Notes: generated from the letters alone by a model not told the origin. Shown: positions 18,406 to 27,577, numbered from the stretch's first letter. The stretch is 64,000 nt of DNA from Planctomycetes bacterium syqfu (GCA_020974905.1 CP087563.1:930001-994000), one strand, 5' to 3'. Numbers and translations: made by a program.

Positions 18406-18782
18406 TGCTAATACGAGTAGTAACAATTGGCATCTTTTGTGTCGCGTTTTCCATCACTTCATATTTAGCAACACGTGGAGTCGATGGCGAGTTGTTTCTG
18501 CTATTTGGACTTTGGACACTGATCACACTTATCTACATGAGCGTGGTCATTTGTCAGCCAAAAGTCATGTACAAGGAAGTCTTCACGTCTTGCTGGCTCT
18601 TTGGACTTGGTGCTTGTATTGCCATGATGTTTGACTCACATCTTGATGAAATGGCGGGAATGCTCTACATCATCATTCCCGCATTAATGATATGCACCTT
18701 GTGTCTTTCATTAACAACACTGTTTTTTAAGAATCGCATCAAGCAATCCAATCAGCATGATGATCAGACCAAAGCAATGTAG
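18405..18782 (+). CDS. Small hypothetical membrane protein
   Basis: A 125-residue protein with four predicted membrane spans (about residues 3-21, 29-51, 60-80 and 88-108) and a hydrophilic C-terminal tail. The ATG at 18405 overlaps the GNAT stop codon; the longer frame starting at 18333 would run inside the acetyltransferase and is rejected. Not recognised. Coupling suggests it is made together with the acetyltransferase. Confidence 0.65.
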   Translation: MLIRVVTIGIFCVAFSITSYLATRGVDGELFLLFGLWTLITLIYMSVVICQPKVMYKEVFTSCWLFGLGACIAMMFDSHLDEMAGMLYIIIPALMICTLCLSLTTLFFKNRIKQSNQHDDQTKAM

Positions 18783-19158
18783 GTAATTCATCATCCAATT
18801 TGTTTTGGGCAATGATTGTCGATGATGTTCAACAAGAGATGCTTGACTATCTTGACATTGCCATCATTCGTCATAAGATCAAGTAAACCAGTTTCTTCAG
18901 GCATACTGGTTTTTATTTTTTGACTGATTAATGAAAGCTTTAGTTAAGGCTTTTTTGCAAATTATCATGCACAAGCAAAGGATTGATTTCACACGTATGA
19001 TTGCAAAGCTTGCCCAGCAAATGTCCGGCTGAGGCAAGTTAAAAAAATCACTGTCACCCTTCGACAGGAACCCAACAGCTCAGATCGGCACGGTGCCCAT
19101 CTTTCATATTTCAGGTTTTTGCTGGTTGTCCTATCCACTTGACCAGGGAGGTTATTGC
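18783..19158. other. Intergenic region with a possible gene remnant
   Basis: An ATG at 18812 opens a 24-codon frame (MIVDDVQQEMLDYLDIAIIR...) ending at 18886, immediately before the terminator at 18885. It has no clear ribosome-binding site and could be the remnant of a larger gene or a tiny peptide gene. The remaining DNA up to the glycosidase gene is AT-rich with no other supportable feature. Confidence 0.35.
18885..18919 (+). terminator. Rho-independent terminator
   Basis: AAACCAGT (18885-18892) pairs with ACTGGTTT (18904-18911) and is followed by a T-rich run, TTTATTTTTT. It ends the GNAT/membrane-protein transcript. Confidence 0.8.
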
Positions 19159-21462
19159 ATGCGCAGTTTGAACAAGGTTGTTCGCCATCCATCAACACGA
19201 TCGTGTTTTTTATTCACGCTGTTTTTTTTACTCTCACTGATCACTCGCCCTGCTGTCGCATCGCTGGTTCTCTTTGACGATGCACCGCAAAACGGAACCT
19301 ATCTCTGGTCCACCGGATCAAGCATTTCTGACTACACCACCGGTAGTGAACCCGTCGCAGCAGGCACTGCTGCCATCGCCATGGAAGCAGTCAGTTGGAC
19401 GCAGGCAGGACTCTTTATCGGCCAAGCCCCTCCTGCTGGCCACACCATCCTTCAGGCACGTATCTACCGCGTCTCCGGCAGTGGTGGAAAGCTCATGTTC
19501 CGACGTGGGAACAATTGGCTGAAGATTGATTTGACTGAAACCAACAATGCCCACTGGAAACTCGACGGTCAGCCCGGCACCAACAGCTTTTCCGACGACA
19601 CCTGGCATACCATTCAGATCGACCTGGACGGCTTTGGCATCCAGCAAGGCGAAAGTATCATCGCCGTCGGTTTCCAGGGACCATCGGGCACCGGTTACTA
19701 CTACATGGACGAAGTGAGTTTCGAAGAAGCGACACCCCCACCATTTGTCCTCTTTGACGATACTCCACAAAATGGAACCTATCTCTGGTCCACCGGATCG
19801 AGCATCTCCGATTACACCACCAGCGGTGAACCGGTCGCCTCAGGCAGCACTGCCATCGCCATGGAAGCAGTCAGTTGGACACAGGCCGGACTGAATATCG
19901 GCCAGGCACCACCGGCGGGATACAGCATTCTCGAAGCGAAAATCTACCGCGTCTCCGGCAGTGGTGGCAGCCCTATGTTCCGACGTGGCAACAACTGGCT
20001 CAAGATCAATCTCAATGATGCCAACAGTGCCAACTGGACCCTCGACGGCCAACCGGGGACCAGCAACTTTTCTGACGACACCTGGCATACCATCCGAATT
20101 GATCTGGACGCCTTTGGCATCGAGCAAGGCGAAAGCGTCATCGCAGTCGGATTCCAGGGACCATCGGGTACAGGTTACTACTACATGGATGACGTTGCAT
20201 TTGTCAGCACGCAGACCGCTGCACCGATCGCCCCACCCATTGCTGGCAACTGGACGCTGACATTTGAGGACGACTTTGACGGCGACATCCTCAATCCTGA
20301 AAAATGGAAAGTCGGCAAGCAGTACCTTGGCCAGAGTGGTCAGGCAGGCACGACCGCGGAGAATATCGCAGTAGCCAACGGCGTCCTGAAAATCACTGGC
20401 GAAAAACGCGCCGTCGATCAAGGCACCAGTACGTACAACTATGCAAGCGGTGAAATCAGCACCTACGGTCTGTTCCGCCAAACCTATGGCTACTATGAAA
20501 CACGTCTGAAATACGACGCGGTTCAGGGGCTCTGGCCTGCCTTCTGGTTGATGCCGGATCGCGCGAACTATGGCAATGATGATCTGCGTCGCCAATCACT
20601 GATCAAATTCGATCTGTCTTCGGTTGCGCAGACGGTCTCCTCTGCCGTTTTGCGGATCAAGGTAGCCAGCGTTCAAAGCAGTAACACCAGCCTTGCCATC
20701 CATCGCACGCTTACCACCGACTGGACTGAAAACACAGTCACATGGGAAACCAAGCCACAGATTGATCCGCAGTGGTTCAAGCAACAGTTTGGTGTCGTTG
20801 CCAATGACGTGATTGAAGTGGATGTCACGCAATACATTCAAGCTCAAAAAGCCACTGGTGACGCTGCGAGTTTTGCGTTGGTCGACAACTATGTCAAACA
20901 GCAACTCGTCGAAATCCACAGCCGAGAAGCTGCAGCAACAGGTGACCGGCCTGTGCTTATCGTCAATGGTCTGAACGTCACTGCCAGCGAAGACGCCTCT
21001 GTCCGGGGTGGCAACTATGTCACCAACACCTATCCAAGCGAAACCACCTTGTCGGTCAAAACACCATGGGGCAACACGTCCTCGACTTATGACGGTGGCA
21101 TGGAATTCGACATCATGGAATCGCTGGGCATCTGGGGCGATGACGTCAATTCCCACGCGCTACACTGGGATGGTTACGGCAGCAGCCACCAATCCACCGG
21201 CTCGGGCGAACTCAATCTCACCCCGACCTCCGATGGATATCACACCTATGGCATGTATTGGGAACCGGGCTACGTTGCCATGTATGTCGATGGTGAGTTG
21301 AAATGGACCTATGCCAACAGTCGCGTGGGCAGCGTGCCTTCGTACCTGATCCTCTCACTGCAAATAGGCGGTTGGGATGGCAACGGTACGATTCTCGACA
21401 ACCAACTTCCCGCAGACATGGAAGTCGATTACGTCCGAGTCTGGTCGGGGACGGCTGATTAA
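19159..21462 (+). CDS. Secreted GH16 glycoside hydrolase with duplicated N-terminal modules and a nested domain
   Basis: A 767-residue secreted enzyme. Signal peptide: basic start MRSLNKVVRHPSTRSC then FLFTLFFLLSL, cleavage after AVA (about residue 34). Two near-identical ~160-residue modules follow (about 36-190 and 196-355; DNA period 483 bp), each with DDTWHTI and GPSGTGYYYMD motifs, resembling carbohydrate-binding beta-sandwiches. The GH16 domain runs from about 363 to the end: GYYETRLKYDAVQGLWPAFW, then the catalytic E-x-D-x-x-E in GMEFDIMESLG (Glu649 nucleophile, Glu654 acid/base). Between WLMPDRANYGN (about 470) and the catalytic motif a ~130-residue DNRLRE/CBM96-like segment (SLIKFDLSS ... 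TTDWTENTVTWETKP) is inserted. GGGAGG precedes ATG 19159. Likely substrate: a beta-1,3/1,4-glucan, laminarin, agar or carrageenan; not resolvable here. Confidence 0.88.
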   Translation: MRSLNKVVRHPSTRSCFLFTLFFLLSLITRPAVASLVLFDDAPQNGTYLWSTGSSISDYTTGSEPVAAGTAAIAMEAVSWTQAGLFIGQAPPAGHTILQARIYRVSGSGGKLMFRRGNNWLKIDLTETNNAHWKLDGQPGTNSFSDDTWHTIQIDLDGFGIQQGESIIAVGFQGPSGTGYYYMDEVSFEEATPPPFVLFDDTPQNGTYLWSTGSSISDYTTSGEPVASGSTAIAMEAVSWTQAGLNIGQAPPAGYSILEAKIYRVSGSGGSPMFRRGNNWLKINLNDANSANWTLDGQPGTSNFSDDTWHTIRIDLDAFGIEQGESVIAVGFQGPSGTGYYYMDDVAFVSTQTAAPIAPPIAGNWTLTFEDDFDGDILNPEKWKVGKQYLGQSGQAGTTAENIAVANGVLKITGEKRAVDQGTSTYNYASGEISTYGLFRQTYGYYETRLKYDAVQGLWPAFWLMPDRANYGNDDLRRQSLIKFDLSSVAQTVSSAVLRIKVASVQSSNTSLAIHRTLTTDWTENTVTWETKPQIDPQWFKQQFGVVANDVIEVDVTQYIQAQKATGDAASFALVDNYVKQQLVEIHSREAAATGDRPVLIVNGLNVTASEDASVRGGNYVTNTYPSETTLSVKTPWGNTSSTYDGGMEFDIMESLGIWGDDVNSHALHWDGYGSSHQSTGSGELNLTPTSDGYHTYGMYWEPGYVAMYVDGELKWTYANSRVGSVPSYLILSLQIGGWDGNGTILDNQLPADMEVDYVRVWSGTAD

Positions 21463-21509
21463 TTCACAATGATGCATACAGCGTTGTTGCAACATTAATC
21501 ATGACCGTC

Positions 21510-21592
21510 CGTCACTCCCGCGCAGGCGGGAGTCCAGTGGACCTTGCAAGCGTCAACAGAATGCCACTGTATTCCCGCCTGCGCGGGAATGA
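21510..21592. repeat. Palindromic MITE-like element, copy 4 (core)
   Basis: Core arms GTCACTCCCGCGCAGGCGGG and CCCGCCTGCGCGGGAATGAC around an inner segment identical in order to copy 3 (TTGCAAGCGTCAACAGAATG). Outer terminal repeats are not clear. It lies downstream of the glycosidase gene. Confidence 0.75.
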
Positions 21593-21632
21593 CAATACCA
21601 TCAACAATTTGATCAGCACACAAACGTAAACG

Positions 21633-21684
21633 AAATAAAAAAGCAGGCATCGTTGATCATCACGATGCCTGCTTCATTTTATTC
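21633..21684. terminator. Bidirectional rho-independent terminator
   Basis: A perfect 13-bp stem, AAGCAGGCATCGT (21641-21653) with ACGATGCCTGCTT (21662-21674), lies between convergent genes. On the minus strand it is followed by TTTTTTATT (strong, for the exporter gene); on the plus strand by CATTTTATT (weaker, for the glycosidase). Confidence 0.88.
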
Positions 21685-21764
21685 TCAGTCATGACGATAA
21701 CTGCGTATCTCAAATAGCCGCGTTGCGACGCAACGCTGGTGCCTTATCAAACGCAACATGCGAC

Positions 21765-22562
21765 TTACGCCACCACCTTGTAAATCATAAACGCAGCAGC
21801 GATCCCGGCGGTGATGTAGATGATCATCGCAAACGGTTTCTCAGGTACACGCTTGTTCATCCATGCACCGGCCAATGTCCCAATGGGGAGTAGCGGCAAA
21901 AACCAGATCGAGTTCTTGAGCGTGAACGTGTTGATGTAGCCCATGTAGAAATAGGTCGGCAATTTGCACAGGTTCATGATCATGAAAAACAGGCACAGCG
22001 TCCCAACGATCTTGCGCTTCTCAACCTTCTCCTGAACCAGGTAAATGCTGACAATCGGACCGGCTGCATGACTAAGTGTCGAAGCAACACCTGCAGCACT
22101 ACCGATCACCACACTGGAGAGTGGATGCTTGGGCAACGTCGGTGGTTCCTTGCCAAAGAGTTTGAAGAACTGGAGCATCACGACCGCTAAACAGATCGAA
22201 CCGACAAGGAGTTTGAGTGTGCTGTCGATGGTGCCCTTGTTGGCTGAACCGCTGAGTTGAATAAACAGAAACGTGCCGATGGCGATGCCAATAATCATGC
22301 CCGGCAGTAACCACTTCATTAACCGCCATTCGTACTGTTTGAGATGATGCAGATTGCTCAAGATGTCCGCCAGAATCAGCACCGGCAAGAGCACGCCAAT
22401 CATCTGCTGGGCAGGCATCACCACCGCCATCAACGGGACCGCCAGAATCCCAATCCCCCCACCGAACCCAGCCTTGGCGATACCAATCGTCAACACCGCC
22501 AAACCAACACACAGGTAATACAACGTCGGATCAACACCATCGGGAATTACAGGCCAAATCAT
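21765..22562 (-). CDS. TauE/SafE family sulfite/anion exporter
   Basis: A 265-residue polytopic membrane protein with about eight spans. Family features: glycine-rich first helix ending GIAKAGFGGGIGILAVPLMA (residues about 27-46) and a second-half repeat PLSSVVIGSAAGVASTLSHA followed by GPIVSIYLV. Members export sulfite, sulfoacetate or related anions, or act as general permeases. It is unlinked to sulfur genes here, so the substrate is open. It is transcribed towards the bidirectional terminator at 21641. Confidence 0.85.
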   Translation of the reverse strand: MIWPVIPDGVDPTLYYLCVGLAVLTIGIAKAGFGGGIGILAVPLMAVVMPAQQMIGVLLPVLILADILSNLHHLKQYEWRLMKWLLPGMIIGIAIGTFLFIQLSGSANKGTIDSTLKLLVGSICLAVVMLQFFKLFGKEPPTLPKHPLSSVVIGSAAGVASTLSHAAGPIVSIYLVQEKVEKRKIVGTLCLFFMIMNLCKLPTYFYMGYINTFTLKNSIWFLPLLPIGTLAGAWMNKRVPEKPFAMIIYITAGIAAAFMIYKVVA

Positions 22563-22605
22563 TATTCAAACCAGACATCAATAATAAATCACAAGTAAAA
22601 AAATT

Positions 22606-22675
22606 GAGCACCGGATGTGAATCCGGTGCCCGCCATGATTGTTCTGCACCCGGGCACCAGATTGACATCTGGTGC
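22606..22675. repeat. Pair of short hairpin repeats
   Basis: CACCGGATgtgaATCCGGTG followed about 25 bp later by GGCACCAGAttgacaTCTGGTGC. They lie between speA (its 3' end) and the exporter gene. They may act as speA terminators or RNA-stabilising hairpins, but no T-run follows. Confidence 0.55.
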
Positions 22676-22689
22676 TAAAGCATACACGA

Positions 22690-24588
22690 CTACTCCAGAT
22701 ACGTGTAACCCTCAAGCCCTTCGCGGTAGAACTCAAGCAGGTCACTGGCTTCCTGTTCGGAGAGTTTTTCGCTATCGCGAGCCTGTTTGATACGGGCTTC
22801 GACCGCCTGTTGCATGTCATCTGCGGTGTACTGCACGTATTCCATCATCTCACGCACGGTGTCCGACTCAACGATTTCGTCAATGACGGGTTCACCCTGG
22901 CTGTCCAGCGTGATATGTGCCACATGCGTATCACCGAATAGATTATGCATATCGCCAAGGATTTCCTGATACGCACCGACAAGAAACGCACCGAGATAGT
23001 AGCTGTTTTCCGGGTCAAACGGATGCAGACGCAGCGTGTTGGTACACGTGCCGTTCTGGACGAACTTGTTGATCTTGCCATCCGAGTCACAGGTGATGTC
23101 CGCCAGCACGCCATGCTGCGTCGGGCGTTCATCCAGTCGGTGGATCGGCATGATCGGGAAGATCTGGTCAATCGCCCAACTGTCGGGCAGTGACTGGAAG
23201 ATCGACAGATTGCAGAAGTACGTCGTAGCAAGCAACTCTTCGAGTTCCACCAACTCGGCATGCTGCACGTGTTCCTGGTACATCTTCGTGCGAATGCCTG
23301 CACAGATGGCAAAGAACAACCGCCCTGCAATCGCGCGGTCATTGATGGTGCTCTTACCGAGATTGAAAAGTTCCAACGTGGAAAGTCTCGCGCTGCGTGC
23401 CTGGTGATACGTCTGAAGCAGACTCTGCGATCCAAGTGTTTTGTACAGATGCATCAACGTCACCAACGGCGTGGGCGCATTGGCCGGAAGCTTCTCAGGA
23501 ATACGATGGCGGGCAGAGCCACTGGACCCCAGCACGTTGAACACAAGCACACTTTGATACGCTGTCAACGCACGACCGGACTCACTGTAAAGTGAGGGGT
23601 GCGGTTGGTTGGCAGCATCACAGATATCCGCGATGCCGGTCACGACGCGCTTGGCATAATCACGGATCGAGTAGTTCATGCTCGAAGCGTTGGAGGATGC
23701 CGAACCGTCGTAGTCCACACCCAGACCGCCACCGATGTCCAGTACGCTGACGTTGGCCCCCATCTCCCGTAAACCCACGTAGACGCGTGAAAGTTCGGTC
23801 AGGCCGCGGTTGAGACTGTTGATATCGCTGATCTGTGAACCCAGGTGAAAGTGCAACAAATGCAGACAGTCCAGCAGTTCATTACGGGCAAGGTATTCGA
23901 CGGCTTCGGAGACTTCGCGAACATACAAGCCGAACTTGGACTTCTCACCGCCCGAGTCCTCCCATTTGCCAGCACCCCGCGTCGAGAGTTTCACGCGGAT
24001 ACCGATGGCAGGCTTGGTGTTGTGCTTGGCGGCCTGCTTGGCAAGCAAACGAAGCTCACGGAACTGCTCGACAACCAGAATAATCTTGCGCCCCATCTTG
24101 GCGGTGAGTACCACGGCTTCGACGTATTCCTCGTCCTTGAAACCGTTACAGATGATCGGCGTGTCCGGGTCATCGACAATGGCCATCGCAATGAGCAACT
24201 CCGGTTTGGAACCGACTTCCAAACCCATATGCCAACGCTTGCCGAAACTCAAAACGTCATTGACCACCTGGCGTTGCTGGTTGACCTTGATGGGGAAGAC
24301 ACAGTTGTATTGGCCTTCGTAATTGCGAAGATCAATCGCATCACGAAACGCGGTATGAATCCGGGCGATGCGATCTTCAAGCACATTGGGAAAACGCAGC
24401 AACATCGGCGGGTAGATTTCATGCTTCTGCTCAATGGACGCCATGAGCTTGAAGATATCCACCACGCGTTTACGGTCACGCTTGGGATGCACACAGACAT
24501 TGCCTTCGTTGTTGACGGAAAAATAGCCGTCCGACCAACGCGAAATGCCGTAGAGATCCTTGGCGTCTTCTGTAGACCATGGTTTCAT
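22690..24588 (-). CDS. speA: Biosynthetic arginine decarboxylase
   Basis: Fold-type III PLP decarboxylase of 632 residues, typical for SpeA, producing agmatine from arginine as the first step to putrescine. Diagnostic segments: GISRWSDGYFSVNNEGNVCV at the start, FPIKVNQQRQVVNDVLSFGK with the PLP lysine (about residue 101), GLEVGSKPELLIAM, DIGGGLGVDYDG for phosphate binding, SESGRALTAYQSVLVFNVLG, and the C-terminal domain with DITCDSDGKINKFV. The frame starts at an ATG 24588. No speB is in the window. Long inverted arms lie immediately upstream in the space shared with carA. Confidence 0.93.
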   Translation of the reverse strand: MKPWSTEDAKDLYGISRWSDGYFSVNNEGNVCVHPKRDRKRVVDIFKLMASIEQKHEIYPPMLLRFPNVLEDRIARIHTAFRDAIDLRNYEGQYNCVFPIKVNQQRQVVNDVLSFGKRWHMGLEVGSKPELLIAMAIVDDPDTPIICNGFKDEEYVEAVVLTAKMGRKIILVVEQFRELRLLAKQAAKHNTKPAIGIRVKLSTRGAGKWEDSGGEKSKFGLYVREVSEAVEYLARNELLDCLHLLHFHLGSQISDINSLNRGLTELSRVYVGLREMGANVSVLDIGGGLGVDYDGSASSNASSMNYSIRDYAKRVVTGIADICDAANQPHPSLYSESGRALTAYQSVLVFNVLGSSGSARHRIPEKLPANAPTPLVTLMHLYKTLGSQSLLQTYHQARSARLSTLELFNLGKSTINDRAIAGRLFFAICAGIRTKMYQEHVQHAELVELEELLATTYFCNLSIFQSLPDSWAIDQIFPIMPIHRLDERPTQHGVLADITCDSDGKINKFVQNGTCTNTLRLHPFDPENSYYLGAFLVGAYQEILGDMHNLFGDTHVAHITLDSQGEPVIDEIVESDTVREMMEYVQYTADDMQQAVEARIKQARDSEKLSEQEASDLLEFYREGLEGYTYLE

Positions 24589-24639
24589 GCGATGCCCCTG
24601 TTGTGTTGACCCGTTGAAATTTGTGGGACAAAAAATTGA

Positions 24640-24830
24640 ACCGCCAAGACGCCAAGAACGCCAAGTACGGAGAGAGAAAAGTTATCACAAATACTTGAAG
24701 AACAAAATGGCAAAAACAGAAATAAAGACAATGGCGAATAAATTCACATGACCTTAATTCTGAAGCCGTCCTTCAATCATTTTGATTTCTCTATCTGAAC
24801 TTGGCGTTCTTGGCGTCTTGGCGGTTAAAA
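24640..24830. repeat. CGCCAAGACGCCAAGAACGCCAAG inverted arms
   Basis: CGCCAAGACGCCAAGAACGC near 24643 is repeated in inverted form as GCGTTCTTGGCGTCTTGGCG near 24803, separated by about 135 bp of AT-rich sequence. The pair fills the space between carA and speA. Similar arms (CACGCCAAG / CGCGAAGGCGCGAAG types) recur at 5047-5075, 8737 and 10921. Confidence 0.65.
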
Positions 24831-24836
24831 AATATT

Positions 24837-26063
24837 TTACACTTCGACCATCTTCGTCACATCATTTCGGCGACGCTGGGCTTCGTCCATTTGTTCACCC
24901 GACGGGCTTTGGCCGGTCTGGATCATGGAGATGAAGCAGTCGAAAAGGTAACGTGAGTCATGCGGGCCTGGCGCGGCTTCGGGGTGATACTGCACCGCGA
25001 AGATCGGCTCGGACTTGTGACGGAAACCTTCAAGCGTCTGGTCGTTGAGGTTGATGTGTGTCGGCTCACCACCCACAGCCTTGAGACTGTCAATGTCGAC
25101 TGCAAAGCCGTGGTTCTGGCTGGTGATCTCCACCTTGCGGGTTGCCAGGTTCTGCACCGGCTGGTTACCGCCACGGTGACCGAACTTGAGCTTGAACGTC
25201 TTGGCACCCATCGACAGACTCAACAGCTGATGACCAAGACAAATGCCAAAAATCGGCAACTTGCCCAGCAGAGACTGAAGCGTCGCAATGCTTTGAGACA
25301 CGGCCGATGGATCAGCAGGTCCGTTGGAGATAAATAAACCTTTGGGGTTGTGTTCGAGAATCTGCTCAGCCGAAGCGGTGTTGGGCAGAACCGTCACATC
25401 ACAACCGACATCCACGAGGTTACGGAGAATGTTGTTTTTCGCACCACAGTCGATGGCAACCACCGGATACTTGCCCGGCTCGTGCTTGACCAATCCCTGA
25501 CGCGGAACCCAGTCGCCCAGATTTTCACTCCAACGCAGCGGCTCTTTGCAGGAGACTTCGCTTGCCAGGTCAACATCAACCAGACCGCGTGAGTCTTTGG
25601 CCAGCTTGACCAACTCGGCATCGGACTTGGATTCGTCGGTACTTAAAATACCCTTGAGGGCGCCGGTGATGCGGAGTTTGCGGGTTAAAGCGCGGGTGTC
25701 AATGCCGGTGATCCCGGTGACGCCGCTGTCGGCAAGCCAATCTTCGAGCTTCTGTGTGCTGCGGAAGTTGCTTGCCAGATTGGACAGTTCACGCACCACA
25801 AAGCCGCGGGCAAAGATCTGGCGGGACTCGATATCCTCCTGGTTGACACCATAGTTACCGATCAGCGGATAGGTCATGGTGACAATCTGACCAGCATAGG
25901 ACGGATCGGTGAGGATCTCCTGGTAACCGGTCAGGGAGGTGTTAAAGCAGACTTCGCCGTCAATGGATTTGGAACTGGTATCACCGAAAGCTTGGCCGAT
26001 GAAAACACTACCGTCTTCCAGAGCAAGGCGAGCGCGTACGGATTGCGTGGGTTGGTTTGACAT
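24837..26063 (-). CDS. carA: Carbamoyl-phosphate synthase small (glutaminase) subunit
   Basis: A 408-residue class I glutamine amidotransferase subunit that supplies ammonia for carbamoyl phosphate (pyrimidine and arginine synthesis). N-terminal CPSase small-chain domain: ALEDGSVFIGQAFGDTSS, GEVCFNTSLTGYQEILTDPS. C-terminal GATase: GICLGHQLLSL with the catalytic Cys, NHGFAVD, and the catalytic His/Glu in QYHPEAAPGPHDS. Slightly longer at the C-terminus than E. coli CarA. carB is not in the window; head of the gene faces the 26.1-kb repeat. Its minus-strand neighbour speA also concerns arginine use. Confidence 0.94.
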   Translation of the reverse strand: MSNQPTQSVRARLALEDGSVFIGQAFGDTSSKSIDGEVCFNTSLTGYQEILTDPSYAGQIVTMTYPLIGNYGVNQEDIESRQIFARGFVVRELSNLASNFRSTQKLEDWLADSGVTGITGIDTRALTRKLRITGALKGILSTDESKSDAELVKLAKDSRGLVDVDLASEVSCKEPLRWSENLGDWVPRQGLVKHEPGKYPVVAIDCGAKNNILRNLVDVGCDVTVLPNTASAEQILEHNPKGLFISNGPADPSAVSQSIATLQSLLGKLPIFGICLGHQLLSLSMGAKTFKLKFGHRGGNQPVQNLATRKVEITSQNHGFAVDIDSLKAVGGEPTHINLNDQTLEGFRHKSEPIFAVQYHPEAAPGPHDSRYLFDCFISMIQTGQSPSGEQMDEAQRRRNDVTKMVEV

Positions 26064-26109
26064 TGGGTGCAGATTATAGGTTTTTCAGCGGTTTCGTCAA
26101 AAAGACAAG

Positions 26110-26215
26110 GGGTATCGGGTATCGGGTTTAGGGTGTGGGGTCAAGACAAAAAACGCTGTTGACTGTCAATCAGTCCACACCTAGAAACCCCTACACCCTA
26201 AACCCTGAACCCCAC
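26110..26215. repeat. GGGTTTAGGGTGTGGGG inverted arms
   Basis: GGGTATCGGGTATCGGGTTTAGGGTGTGGGGT on one side, described by its parts GGGTATCG (twice) and GGGTTTAGGGTGTGGGGT, faces ACCCCTACACCCTAAACCCT about 50 bp later, forming an imperfect hairpin between the carA start and the end of the epimerase gene. Such CCCTAAACCCT arms are common in environmental bacterial genomes and have no known function here. Confidence 0.6.
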
Positions 26216-26227
26216 CGCCTGATTGAC

Positions 26228-27514
26228 TCACATCCCTGCACGCAGTGCGATCAGGTGCTTACCAAAGTGCAACGCCAGGACGTCCTTGAACGTGCCGGGT
26301 TCGGCTTTGATGACATCGACGACGGCCTTGCCGAGAGTGGCGTCGGTGAGGACGGAACCGAAGGTGCAGTGAAGGATCTGGCGACCCGGTGCGGTGAAGC
26401 CGGTACCGGGCTTGTTGGTATCGACATCTTCCCAGTGTTCCAGGTACAAACCTTCAAGCTCATGGATGTCGGAGACATCGCTTTGAGCTGGGGCACTGTC
26501 ACAGGTCGCTGAGACGTGATAGGTGGCCTTGTCGGTGTCGTAACGATCACGGGAGAAGTCGATGATCTGACGGAAAAGTTTTTCGTCATGACGGGCGACC
26601 ACACGCAGCGCTTCGAGATAACTGGTGCCAGCGGTCTTGACGTGGAAGAGACCTTCGGTTGCACGGCTGAAAAGCGTGTACATCGACAGCTTGTCCGAGC
26701 CGGAGTGCAGACTGAGTTTGTAGGGGCCAAGTTCACGGGCGATGGCAGCGTGATCCTTCATCGACTGTTCCAGCGCAACCAGATCACCCTTGTAGTCCAC
26801 ACCCTTTTCCAGTTCACCGATAAAACGCGGGGCAAGACTCACGAGCTTGACGCCGTGTTCGATGATCTGCTGAGCGATGATGTAGTGTTCGACGAGCGTG
26901 GTGGGCTGTTCGGTTTCATCGACGGAGAGTTCGATTTCGTAATCCTGACCACGCTTGGTGGCAGCGTCTTTGATGTAGTCCGCAAGCTTCCAGGTGTGTG
27001 CGATGGCTTTGCCGTACTTGACGGCTGCACGCTTGACGGACAGTTCGTCGAAGGTGAGTTCCGTGCCGTTGGTCAGTTTCAGCGATTTACCGATGTAGGC
27101 TTTGGTCCATGGCGTCTGTTCGTCGATGGCAGCGAACTTCTCATTGACCACTTCCGGTGAGTAGTTGTCGGCTTTTTGATCCACATAGTCCGACGGGTCA
27201 ATGGTGAAGAACACGAAACCGGCGTCGGCCGTGTAGTCCACATCCGCTTCGGTCTTGAGGTGGTCGGCATCCGAGCCCCATTCCTTGTCGTAACCTTCAG
27301 CCACAAGCACGTCGGCTGCAGCGGACATCACATCGGTGGGTGTGCGCTTTGTGCGGCTCATTTCACGGATAGACTGTTGAGCAAAAATGCCACGGATCGG
27401 GCCGCCTTCAGCCAGCAGTGATGCCAGGTGTCCGGGCGTTGCCAGCCCCATACGATCACCAAAACCAAAACTCGGGGTCAGTCCCAATGCCACAGACTTA
27501 TCGTTGGACGCCAT
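26228..27514 (-). CDS. uxaE: Tagaturonate epimerase-like protein (UxaE family)
   Basis: A 428-residue protein whose N-terminus, LGLTPSFGFGDRMGLATPGH, matches the UxaE/tagaturonate-fructuronate epimerase family described in Thermotoga. Further conserved-looking parts: GPIRGIFAQQSIREMSRTKR, YKLSLHSGSDKLSMYTLFSR (a probable metal/substrate site, with His and Asp) and YHVSATCDSAP. In the family the enzyme converts tagaturonate to fructuronate in galacturonate catabolism, whose later steps yield KDPG, the substrate of the aldolase at 10230. Start ATG 27514 has TCAGGAGACGG as ribosome-binding site. A promoter and palindromic operator precede it. Family call from memory; moderate certainty. Confidence 0.72.
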   Translation of the reverse strand: MASNDKSVALGLTPSFGFGDRMGLATPGHLASLLAEGGPIRGIFAQQSIREMSRTKRTPTDVMSAAADVLVAEGYDKEWGSDADHLKTEADVDYTADAGFVFFTIDPSDYVDQKADNYSPEVVNEKFAAIDEQTPWTKAYIGKSLKLTNGTELTFDELSVKRAAVKYGKAIAHTWKLADYIKDAATKRGQDYEIELSVDETEQPTTLVEHYIIAQQIIEHGVKLVSLAPRFIGELEKGVDYKGDLVALEQSMKDHAAIARELGPYKLSLHSGSDKLSMYTLFSRATEGLFHVKTAGTSYLEALRVVARHDEKLFRQIIDFSRDRYDTDKATYHVSATCDSAPAQSDVSDIHELEGLYLEHWEDVDTNKPGTGFTAPGRQILHCTFGSVLTDATLGKAVVDVIKAEPGTFKDVLALHFGKHLIALRAGM

Positions 27515-27549
27515 GTGCCCGTCTCCTGAAAAATTGAATATTTACCCTA

Positions 27550-27565
27550 TTCGTACCAGTACGAA
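27550..27565 (-). promoter_or_regulatory. Palindromic operator upstream of the UxaE-like gene
   Basis: TTCGTAC-CA-GTACGAA, perfect 7-bp arms with a 2-bp centre, lies just downstream of the predicted promoter and about 36 bp before the start codon: a classic roadblock or repressor position. The dimeric spacing suits a LacI- or GntR-type repressor responding to uronate breakdown products. No matching site is in front of the local LacI or XRE genes, so the regulator is probably encoded elsewhere. Confidence 0.6.
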
Positions 27566-27577
27566 AGCGATTGAGGT

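Noticed and set aside
26110-26215. Telomere-like CCCTAAACCCT motif
   Set aside because: Forms facing inverted arms in an internal intergenic region next to carA; no sign of a replicon end.
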